Source: Cellulophaga algicola DSM 14237 (lineage in GTDB: Bacteria; Bacteroidota; Bacteroidia; Flavobacteriales; Flavobacteriaceae). From it: a stretch of 64,000 nt of DNA. The notes beneath the pieces are model-generated. The model had not been told where the DNA came from, did not search any database, and saw only the letters and a list, made by a program, of their open reading frames with translations. Both the position numbers and the translations under genes were made by a program. Location: contig NC_014934.1 in assembly GCF_000186265.1 (NCBI RefSeq), positions 3,844,001 through 3,908,000 on the forward strand, in the 5' to 3' direction. Shown here in pieces: positions 1 through 6,670 of the stretch (position 1 is the stretch's first letter; each line of letters starts with the position of its first letter).

Positions 1-76
1 AGAATCAATAAAAACGTATAACAACAAAAGACCACACTTGAGTCTAAAATATAAAACACCTAACTTTGTACATAAC

Positions 77-107
77 AAAAAACCAGAGAAGCTAGCTTCT
101 CTGGTTT
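77..107 (-). terminator. Rho-independent terminator downstream of the GNAT gene
   Basis: A perfect 28-bp palindrome (two 14-nt arms, 80-93 and 94-107) lies 22 bp past the stop codon of the 130-498 gene. Read on the minus strand it is followed by a run of T (complement of the A run at 77-80). It would end the minus-strand transcript of the two genes at 130-1168. Confidence 0.8.
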
Positions 108-129
108 AATATTAATTATTTAAAAACTG

Positions 130-498
130 TCAACCTATTTTAGGACGACTCACTTCTAAGCCAAATTTTTTGTAATAACTGGTTTTGTTAGCTCTAGCAT
201 TACACCACAATTTTTTGGCATTGTTCTTTTTTGCGTAGGTAATTATAAAATCTAGAAGCTTAGAAGCATGGCCTTGACCTTGCTCAGATTCTAAGGTAGC
301 AAGCTTACGAAATTGGGCACTATCATTTTCAAAAAACAGAGAAACTACAGTGACGTTTTTTGCTTTCTTTACTACTGCAAAGTGCGTGCCTTCTTGGTCT
401 TTTGGCAGTTTTATATACTCAAAAGGATGATTAGGGTACATCACCTTATGCCGCAGAGGATAGGTCTCCTCTGCGGTAATTTCTTTTATTTCAATCAT
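130..498 (-). CDS. GNAT family N-acetyltransferase
   Basis: A 122-aa protein with the acetyl-CoA binding motif A of the Gcn5-related acetyltransferases (QGQGHA, residues 73-78, preceded by a hydrophobic strand and followed by a helix) and a late YKKFGL segment typical of motif B. It should transfer an acetyl group from acetyl-CoA to an amine; the substrate cannot be read from sequence. It is short for the family, with a minimal N-terminal part. It starts one base after the stop of the TIM-barrel gene upstream, so the two are probably cotranscribed, and a strong terminator follows it. Confidence 0.85.
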   Translation of the reverse strand: MIEIKEITAEETYPLRHKVMYPNHPFEYIKLPKDQEGTHFAVVKKAKNVTVVSLFFENDSAQFRKLATLESEQGQGHASKLLDFIITYAKKNNAKKLWCNARANKTSYYKKFGLEVSRPKIG

Positions 499-499
499 T

Positions 500-1168
500 T
501 TATTCGTCTCTATAACGGGTCATAATTTCTTTAAATAACTCTCCCGTAGAAGGCGGGGTGTAAGATATAGCATTGGCACCAGCTTCTATGGCTTGAAATA
601 TAGTATCCTCAGATTTTCCTCCAGTAGCTAAAATAGCAACATTCGGATCTATGTCTTTAATTCTTTTAATAATATCTGTAGTCTTACTAGCTCCGGAAAC
701 GTTAAATATATCTACGCCCGCTTTAATCCTGCCGCGAATATCATCTTTATCAGATACGATTGTTATGGTAACGGGAATATCTATTTTTTCTTTTAATTCT
801 GCAATTAAACTATTTGGAGTGGGTTTGTTGAGCACAACCCCCATTGCACCTTGAAATTCCGCATGTATGGCTAACTCCAAAGAACGAATCCCTGTGGTAA
901 GTCCGCCACCTACACCACAAAAAATAGGTTTATCTGCTGCTAAAATAAGGGCATTGGAAATTACAGGTTGGGGTGTAAATGGGTAGACGGCTATGATTGC
1001 ATTTGCATTGGTGTTTCTGATAATCGCCACATCGGTGCTGAATAAAAACGATTTTAATACCTGGCCAAAAACACTAATTCCTGAGCATTGATCGATAATT
1101 TCTGGTACTGTTACGATGTTTCTTCTAAGGCGACTGCCAAACGATGGGATTTTATCCATAAGATTCAC
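500..1168 (-). CDS. Conserved TIM-barrel protein, function unassigned
   Basis: A 222-aa soluble protein with alternating beta strands and helices and glycine-rich turns characteristic of phosphate-binding TIM barrels: VGGGLTTG near residue 86, VSGASKT in the third quarter and LATGGKSEDT near the C-terminus. The order resembles small single-domain barrels of the phosphoribosylanthranilate isomerase or nitronate monooxygenase fold, but I see no diagnostic catalytic motif and do not assign a reaction. The chosen ATG has a second in-frame Met three codons later (MNLMDK) that could equally be used. It is coupled to the downstream GNAT gene by a 1-bp gap. Confidence 0.7.
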   Translation of the reverse strand: MNLMDKIPSFGSRLRRNIVTVPEIIDQCSGISVFGQVLKSFLFSTDVAIIRNTNANAIIAVYPFTPQPVISNALILAADKPIFCGVGGGLTTGIRSLELAIHAEFQGAMGVVLNKPTPNSLIAELKEKIDIPVTITIVSDKDDIRGRIKAGVDIFNVSGASKTTDIIKRIKDIDPNVAILATGGKSEDTIFQAIEAGANAISYTPPSTGELFKEIMTRYRDE

Positions 1169-1249
1169 GAATCTTTTTAATCAAGAATTCAAGATTAAAG
1201 ATATAGTAAATTATTATTTACTATATAACTTTAACATCATGAGTTTAAT

Positions 1250-2560
1250 TTAAGATAAAGCTTCTTTATACGTTTTTAAGCAACGTTCTCTTGCCATCTT
1301 ATGATCCACCATTTTATCAGGATAGCTCAATTCTTGTAAATCTGAAACCCATGTGTTGATGTATTCTTTTTGTTTATCAAATTTATCCACCTGTGTCATT
1401 GGGTTAAAAATTCTAAAATACGGAGCAGCATCAACACCACTACCAGCAGCCCATTGCCAATTACCAACATTAGCACTTAAATCAAAGTCTAAAAGTTTTT
1501 CAGCAAAATAAGCTTCTCCCCAACGCCAATCTATTAATAAGTGTTTACATAAAAAACTAGCCACCAACATACGCACTCTATTGTGCATGTATCCTGTAGT
1601 ATTTAGTTCACGCATACCAGCATCGACCAGAGCATAACCCGTTTCTCCATTTTTCCATTTTTCAAATTCAGCTTCATTGTTACGCCATTCAATTCGGTCA
1701 TATTTTGGTCTAAAAGCATTTTTAGTTGTATGAGGGAAATGCCAGAGAATTTGCATAAAAAATTCTCTCCAGATGAGCTCACTCCAAAAAACTTCATTTT
1801 TCTCAGCGATAGCGCGTTTTGTTATTTCACGAATAGAAACGCTGCCAAAGCGTAAATGTGGTCCTAAACGTGAAGTTCCATTTTCAATAGCAGGGTAGTT
1901 GCGGGTATCCTCATAATTTTGAATCACTTTAGAACCTGCGCTATAGTTGGGGACTTTTATTTTAGAAGTTTCAAATCCCATATCAGATAGACTCAAATTA
2001 GGGAGCCTACTGTGTGCAATAAAATTTTTAAAATATTTTTTAGTGTTATAGGTTTCTAAATCTTTTTTTGCATCAAAAATAGTCTTCCATTTGTTTTTGT
2101 ACGGCGTGTACACCACATAAGGATCGCCATCGTCTTTCAAAACATCGCCTTTTTCAAAAATCACTTGATCTTTATAGGAGTGAAAATCAACTTGCTTATC
2201 TTTTAAATAGTCTTGAATTTTTGTGTCTCTCTCCGTAGCATATGGTTCATAATCATGATTGGTATATACGGCTTGTACTTCATAATCTTTTATAAGACTT
2301 TTAAAAATCTCTTGTGGAGTTCCATGATAGATAGCCAAAGAGCTTTCCACCTCCTCTTGCAGCGTATTTCTCATGCTTTCCAGTTGCTCAAAAATAAAAC
2401 TCACACGAGCATCGTCTTTAGGAAGATTTTCGAGAATTTCTTTATCAAATATAAAAATAGGTAAAACTGGATAATCTCCTTTTAAAGCTTGGTATAATCC
2501 GACATTATCTTCTAATCGTAAATCTCTTCGAAACCAAAAAATTGAAATTTTATTTTGCAT
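1250..2560 (-). CDS. phr: Deoxyribodipyrimidine photolyase / cryptochrome family protein
   Basis: A 436-aa flavoprotein of the photolyase/cryptochrome family, which uses blue light to split UV-induced pyrimidine dimers. The N-terminal antenna-binding alpha/beta domain starts with WFRRDLRLEDN (residues 9-19). The C-terminal FAD domain shows RLGPHLRFG, WREFFMQIL, YMHNRVRML and GNWQWAAG..DAAPYFRIFNP, the flavin- and lesion-contacting core. The length is normal for a class I CPD photolyase, without a cryptochrome tail. It is the last gene of a three-gene operon with an SDR-like and an SRPBCC protein (gaps of 20 and 3 bp), a partnership typical of light- or stress-induced photolyase loci. CPD specificity over (6-4) is inference. 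Confidence 0.93.
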   Translation of the reverse strand: MQNKISIFWFRRDLRLEDNVGLYQALKGDYPVLPIFIFDKEILENLPKDDARVSFIFEQLESMRNTLQEEVESSLAIYHGTPQEIFKSLIKDYEVQAVYTNHDYEPYATERDTKIQDYLKDKQVDFHSYKDQVIFEKGDVLKDDGDPYVVYTPYKNKWKTIFDAKKDLETYNTKKYFKNFIAHSRLPNLSLSDMGFETSKIKVPNYSAGSKVIQNYEDTRNYPAIENGTSRLGPHLRFGSVSIREITKRAIAEKNEVFWSELIWREFFMQILWHFPHTTKNAFRPKYDRIEWRNNEAEFEKWKNGETGYALVDAGMRELNTTGYMHNRVRMLVASFLCKHLLIDWRWGEAYFAEKLLDFDLSANVGNWQWAAGSGVDAAPYFRIFNPMTQVDKFDKQKEYINTWVSDLQELSYPDKMVDHKMARERCLKTYKEALS

Positions 2561-2580
2561 TAATTTGTTTTAAAAAGAGG

Positions 2581-3273
2581 TTAATTAATATTTAAGGTAG
2601 ACATTCCTCCATCAATGCCCACAATCTGTCCTGTCATCCAAGTGCTGTCATCGCTCAATAAAAACACCGAAAAAGCAGCAATATCTTCAGGTTGTCCAAC
2701 GCGTTTTAGTGGGTGCCTCTCAGACATCATTTCAATTTTCTTATCATTACTTAATAACCGCTTTGATAAAGGAGTAGCTACTAAAGAAGGAGCGATAACA
2801 TTTACTCTTATTTTTGGAGCATATTCTGCTGCCATTGATTTTGCAAAACCTTCAATAGCTCCTTTTGCTGCAGCTACACTGGTATGAAAAGGCATGCCTG
2901 TACCCACTGCAACGGTACTAAAAAAGACCATGCTAGAATTATCAGCCATCTTTGAAATAATGGATTTAACCACTCTAACCATGCTAAAAAAATTAAGTTC
3001 CATGTCTTCATGAAACGTATCTAAACTCATCATTTTAAATGGTTTTAAATTGATGCTGCCTGGGCAGTAGACAAATCCGTCTAGGGTATCGGGTAGGAGT
3101 GAAGTATCTAATTCATCATTCAAAGCATCAAAAGGAATATGAGTTACAGAAAGTCCTTCTAATTCTTCTTTGGTTCGTGATGCAACAAAAACGGTATGTT
3201 TTTCTTGTATTATTTTAGCGATAGCCAACCCAATACCATGGGAACCTCCTATAAGTAATATGTTTTTTTTCAT
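2581..3273 (-). CDS. SDR-family protein of the photolyase operon, catalytic Tyr replaced
   Basis: A 230-aa Rossmann-fold protein of the short-chain dehydrogenase/reductase family. The cofactor motif GGSHGIG is at residues 9-15 and the C-terminal VGQPEDIA...FLLSDDSTWMTGQ...DGG block is classical. The catalytic serine region is present (FFST, Ser119) and so is the Lys (K137), but the residue four before the Lys, normally Tyr of YxxxK, is Val133. By family knowledge this should abolish or greatly reduce ordinary redox catalysis, so the protein may bind nucleotide without reducing a substrate, or use another residue. It sits between the SRPBCC gene (3-bp gap) and the photolyase gene. Confidence 0.85.
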   Translation of the reverse strand: MKKNILLIGGSHGIGLAIAKIIQEKHTVFVASRTKEELEGLSVTHIPFDALNDELDTSLLPDTLDGFVYCPGSINLKPFKMMSLDTFHEDMELNFFSMVRVVKSIISKMADNSSMVFFSTVAVGTGMPFHTSVAAAKGAIEGFAKSMAAEYAPKIRVNVIAPSLVATPLSKRLLSNDKKIEMMSERHPLKRVGQPEDIAAFSVFLLSDDSTWMTGQIVGIDGGMSTLNIN

Positions 3274-3276
3274 CTT

Positions 3277-3774
3277 TTAAATCTTTTTTATTTCAAGAAG
3301 ACTCGGTTTCCCATCTACTTGTCCAAAGAGTTCTATTAATTTTTCTTCTCGATATTTAAAAATTGTAGCCAATTGCTTTTTTATAAATAGACCGTGCGCG
3401 AATTGTCCTAATAGTCCAAATGGAATTTTATAATCAATAATATCTTCCATTACTACGCCATTTTCCGTTGGATGGATAAAGTGTTTATGATGCCAAAGAG
3501 CGTAAGGACCAAAACGTTGTTCATCTACAAAATAATTACCTTGATCTACGTGGGTTATTTCTGTAACCCAGCGCGTCTTAATCCCTGCAATGGGAGATAC
3601 ATTATATTGGATGATCTGCCCTGCATACATTTCTTTGTCGGCTCCGGATAAAATTTCAAACCCCATGGCTTCAGGAGTAATCACTTTTAAATTAGCAGGA
3701 TCGGACAGGAAGCTCCAGGCTTTCTCCTTAGCTATAGGTAATTGTTGCTTTGAATGTAATCTGTAAAGTCGCAT
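3277..3774 (-). CDS. SRPBCC (START-like) ligand-binding protein
   Basis: A 165-aa protein with the features of SRPBCC/CoxG-like hydrophobic ligand-binding domains: an N-terminal strand followed by AWSFLSDPANL (helix after the first strand), the WVTEI strand, YFVDEQRFGPYALWHH and a long C-terminal helix. Proteins like this are often next to photolyase genes and are sometimes mislabelled cell-division inhibitors; no ligand is known to me. It is the first gene of the operon leading through the SDR-like gene to the photolyase. The ATG is 11 bp from the nearest of three TGTTTAA repeats upstream. Confidence 0.82.
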   Translation of the reverse strand: MRLYRLHSKQQLPIAKEKAWSFLSDPANLKVITPEAMGFEILSGADKEMYAGQIIQYNVSPIAGIKTRWVTEITHVDQGNYFVDEQRFGPYALWHHKHFIHPTENGVVMEDIIDYKIPFGLLGQFAHGLFIKKQLATIFKYREEKLIELFGQVDGKPSLLEIKKI

Positions 3775-3785
3775 TCTATTAATTT

Positions 3786-3832
3786 TGTTTAAAGTTACAA
3801 ATTAATGTTTAAACAAAAATTACATTGTTTAA
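3786..3832 (-). promoter_or_regulatory. Three 20-bp-spaced TGTTTAA repeats upstream of the photolyase operon
   Basis: On the plus strand TGTTTAA occurs at 3786-3792, 3806-3812 and 3826-3832, an exact 20-bp period (about two helical turns); the middle copy extends into the palindrome TGTTTAAACA. A near-consensus minus-strand -7 element (TAACTTTA, complement of 3790-3797) with a TTG 16 bp upstream lies inside the array, so a protein bound there would touch RNA polymerase. This is seen directly; the operator role is inference. Confidence 0.5.
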
Positions 3833-3870
3833 TAATTTTTAAGAATTCTTATTTAAGGATTTGTTAACAA

Positions 3871-3898
3871 TTGATGGATTCCTTTATTAGTAGCTTTG
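3871..3898 (+). promoter_or_regulatory. Perfect Bacteroidota housekeeping promoter for the DUF2911 gene
   Basis: TTG at 3871-3873 and TAGCTTTG at 3891-3898 are separated by 17 bp, exactly matching the TTG-N17-TANNTTTG consensus. Transcription should begin near 3905, giving a leader of about 17 nt before the ATG at 3922. Confidence 0.85.
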
Positions 3899-3921
3899 TT
3901 AAAATTAAATAACTAATTATT

Positions 3922-4767
3922 ATGAAAAGAACACTATTTTTATTTTTAGCACTTTGCACTGGTATTGCAGTGAATGCTCAAATAACAACCCCACAAGCAA
4001 GCCCTGCTGCTAAAGTGACACAAGTTGTTGGTTTAACAGATGTAACCTTGGAATACTCTAGACCAGCAATGCGTGGTAGAACGGTATTTGGAGATTTAGT
4101 ACCTTTTGACAAAATGTGGAGAACAGGAGCTAATAAAAACTCAATAGTTACTTTTAGCAATGATGTAAAAGTTGCAGGGAAAGAACTTAAAGCAGGTTCA
4201 TATGCTATTTTTACAGTACCAGGAGAAGCCGTTTGGGAAGTTAATTTTTACACGAACACAGAAAACTGGGGAACTCCAGAAAGTTGGGATGCAAGTAAAG
4301 TTGCTGCGGTAGTAAAAATAAACCCTACGACAACTGCTGATAAAGCAGAATCTTTTACATTGGCAATCAATCATATTTCAGATAATGGTGCGCACTTAGA
4401 AATATCTTGGGATATGACTAAAGTAGCTATTCCTTTTGAAGTTCCTACTGATGCTACAGTAATGGAAGGAATAAGTAAAGTTATGGCTGGTCCTGGTGCT
4501 GGTGATTATTATGCATCTGCAGTATACTACTTAAATTCTGGTAAAGATATTAAGCAGGCTAAAGAATGGATGGACAAGGCTATGTCAATGACTGAAAAAC
4601 CAGCATTTTGGCAACTAAGACAACAATCGCTAATTTATGCAAAAGCAGGAGATAAAAAAGGTGCTATTGAAGCAGCTAAAAAATCTTTAGCAGCAGCGGA
4701 AATAGCTAAGAATATGGATTATGTTAAAATGAATAAAGATTCATTAAAAGAATGGGGAGCAAAATAA
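3922..4767 (+). CDS. Secreted DUF2911 protein
   Basis: A 281-aa exported protein. A signal peptide (MKRTLFLFLALCTGIAVNA, cleaved before Q20) is followed by the DUF2911 domain, recognisable from TLEYSRPAMRGRTVFGDLVP, WRTGANKN and AGSYAIFTVPG. The C-terminal 90 residues are helical and tetratricopeptide-like (YLNSGKDIKQAKEWMDKAM, YAKAGDKKGAIEAAKKSL). No enzymatic role is established for the family. It is a single-gene transcript: strong promoter at 3871-3898 and strong terminator at 4791-4824. Confidence 0.9.
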   Translation: MKRTLFLFLALCTGIAVNAQITTPQASPAAKVTQVVGLTDVTLEYSRPAMRGRTVFGDLVPFDKMWRTGANKNSIVTFSNDVKVAGKELKAGSYAIFTVPGEAVWEVNFYTNTENWGTPESWDASKVAAVVKINPTTTADKAESFTLAINHISDNGAHLEISWDMTKVAIPFEVPTDATVMEGISKVMAGPGAGDYYASAVYYLNSGKDIKQAKEWMDKAMSMTEKPAFWQLRQQSLIYAKAGDKKGAIEAAKKSLAAAEIAKNMDYVKMNKDSLKEWGAK

Positions 4768-4790
4768 TAGCGACGTATTAAAAATTTAAA

Positions 4791-4824
4791 AAAGCTTCAT
4801 AACGTGTTATGAAGCTTTTTTTTT
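4791..4824. terminator. Bidirectional rho-independent terminator
   Basis: Arms 4791-4803 and 4806-4818 pair perfectly over 13 bp, flanked by A runs on the left and an eight-T run on the right. It serves the plus-strand DUF2911 gene and, read in reverse, the symporter gene whose stop codon (4823-4825) touches it. Confidence 0.85.
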
Positions 4825-6562
4825 ATGCTTCTAGTGACGGTGTCTTAAGGATATTATCAAACAATTGTAAAAAAATTGAAATACCCATTACCAGTAAACA
4901 ACCAATTAAATTTAAAAGAAGGTAACTTATTTTTTCTTCTCCCTCAGGCATAATGTAAATGAAGAAGTAATAGGTGGCAATAACTAAAAATTGCGTAATT
5001 ATAGCCCCTATAAAAACAGCATTGCCTTTGACAAATTTAACAAAAAAGGCTAGTAAGAAAATACCAAGTACATTGCCGTAAAAAATGGAACCTATAATAT
5101 TTACTAACTGTATTAAGTTATCAAATAAATTAGAGACACATGCAATACAAATGGCTATAACGCCCCATATAAGCGTAAACCATTTAGATGCGGCAACATA
5201 GTACTCTTGGGGTTTTTCACCATTTTTCTCAGTATGTCTTTTAAAAATATCTAATGCGGTAATTGTACCTAAAGCATTTAGTTCTGATGCCGTAGAGGAC
5301 ATAGCTGCAGATAAAATAACAGCAAGTAGTAAACCTATAAGTCCTTTTGGTAGATAGTTTAAAATAAAATGGATAAAGACATAATCTTTATCATTAGTCT
5401 CTATAGTAGGGGCTGCCTCACTAATTACTTCACGAGCAGCAGCTCTGTTTTTTTTATCTTTAGCATTTACAGAGATGATATGTTGCTTTGCTTCCATAGT
5501 GGCATCATACTCTTTAATATCTAATGCTGCTGAAAATTCATCTTGCGCAATTTTTTTCTCAATTGCCAATTCATCATGTGCTTGTTCTAATAATTTATAA
5601 TCTTGAGCATACTTAGAATTGTATACTGCAGTGGTCGCAGCAGGATTAAAATTTAATGGAGAAGGGTTGTATTGGTAAAAAACAAAAACCAAAACACCTA
5701 GAAGTAAAATAAAGAACTGCATAGGAATTTTTAGTATGCCATTGAAAATAAGCCCAAGCTGACTTTCTCTTACTGATTTTCCTGAGAGATAGCGCTGAAC
5801 CTGACTCTGATCTGTTCCAAAGTAAGCTAAGAATAAGAAAAGGCCTCCTGTAATCCCATTCCAAAAAGTATATCTTTTAGAGGTGTCAAAACTAAAATCT
5901 AAAATATCTAATTTTCCACTTGCTCCTGCAACTTTTAAGGCTTTACTAAAGGTGATATCTTCTGGTAAATAGCCTAGAATATAGAAGAATGCCACAAACA
6001 TACCAAGCATAATGATAAACATTTGTTGCTTTTGTGTAACGTTTACCGCTTTAGTACCACCAGAAACGGTATAAATAGTTACAATAGTCCCAATGATTAT
6101 ATTTAGGGTTAATAGATCCCAGCCTAAAACAGCAGATAGAATAATAGATGGGGCATAGATAGTAATCCCTGCAGCCAAACCTCTCTGTATTAAAAATAAT
6201 AAAGCGGCTAGCGTTCGTGTTTTAACATCAAAACGTGTTTCTAAAAATTCGTAAGCGGTGTATACTTTTAGCCGATGATAAAGTGGAACAAAAACAATAC
6301 ATATGATAACCATGGCTAACGGTAAACCAAAGTAAAATTGAACAAATCCCATCCCATCATGGAATGCTTGTCCCGGAGTAGATAAAAATGTAATTGCACT
6401 GGCTTGAGTTGCCATCACAGATAAACCAACAGTAGCCCAATTAGCTTCTTTACCGCCTAAGACGTAATCCTTAACATTTTTACTCCCCTTTGTTTTCCAA
6501 ACACCATAACCCACAATAAAAGTTAAGGTTCCAATTAAAATACTCCAATCAATCGCTTCCAT
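4823..6562 (-). CDS. Sodium:solute symporter (SSS/SLC5 family)
   Basis: A 579-aa inner-membrane carrier with 13-14 predicted membrane segments. Family marks include GGKEANWATVGLSVMATQASAITFLSTP in TM2 (written as two parts: GGKEANWATV and SVMATQASAI), the RF..KTRTLAALLFL loop and SAAMSSTASELNALG (TM8 sodium-site region). A charged loop of about 90 residues between TM7 and TM8 (rich in AQDE/KEYD/KDKK) is unusual. It is the last gene of a PIG-L deacetylase / 33-aa peptide / symporter operon. Coupling to a deacetylase of amino sugars suggests uptake of a sugar, sialic acid or similar acid, but this is inference. Confidence 0.88.
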   Translation of the reverse strand: MEAIDWSILIGTLTFIVGYGVWKTKGSKNVKDYVLGGKEANWATVGLSVMATQASAITFLSTPGQAFHDGMGFVQFYFGLPLAMVIICIVFVPLYHRLKVYTAYEFLETRFDVKTRTLAALLFLIQRGLAAGITIYAPSIILSAVLGWDLLTLNIIIGTIVTIYTVSGGTKAVNVTQKQQMFIIMLGMFVAFFYILGYLPEDITFSKALKVAGASGKLDILDFSFDTSKRYTFWNGITGGLFLFLAYFGTDQSQVQRYLSGKSVRESQLGLIFNGILKIPMQFFILLLGVLVFVFYQYNPSPLNFNPAATTAVYNSKYAQDYKLLEQAHDELAIEKKIAQDEFSAALDIKEYDATMEAKQHIISVNAKDKKNRAAAREVISEAAPTIETNDKDYVFIHFILNYLPKGLIGLLLAVILSAAMSSTASELNALGTITALDIFKRHTEKNGEKPQEYYVAASKWFTLIWGVIAICIACVSNLFDNLIQLVNIIGSIFYGNVLGIFLLAFFVKFVKGNAVFIGAIITQFLVIATYYFFIYIMPEGEEKISYLLLNLIGCLLVMGISIFLQLFDNILKTPSLEA

Positions 6563-6563
6563 A

Positions 6564-6665
6564 CTACCTATTTCCTGTCATGATGAAGTAAAATATTATG
6601 ATATAAATAATATTTAATATTAAGACTACGGAATATTCATTTTTCCAAGTAAATTTATTTTCCAT
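6564..6665 (-). CDS. 33-aa single-span membrane peptide between deacetylase and symporter
   Basis: A small gene read as ATG...TAG: a polar aromatic N-terminus (MENKFTWKNEYS), one hydrophobic span (VVLILNIIYIIIFYFIM) and a short TGNR tail. The start is 5 bp after the deacetylase stop, preceded by AAGGG, and the TAG ends one base before the symporter ATG, with an AGG just ahead of that ATG, so the three genes look translationally coupled. Small membrane partners of SSS transporters are known elsewhere (for example the DUF485 protein beside ActP), but this one is far shorter and I do not recognise a family. A shadow reading is unlikely given its perfect fit in the gap. Confidence 0.72.
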   Translation of the reverse strand: MENKFTWKNEYSVVLILNIIYIIIFYFIMTGNR

Positions 6666-6670
6666 GGCCC

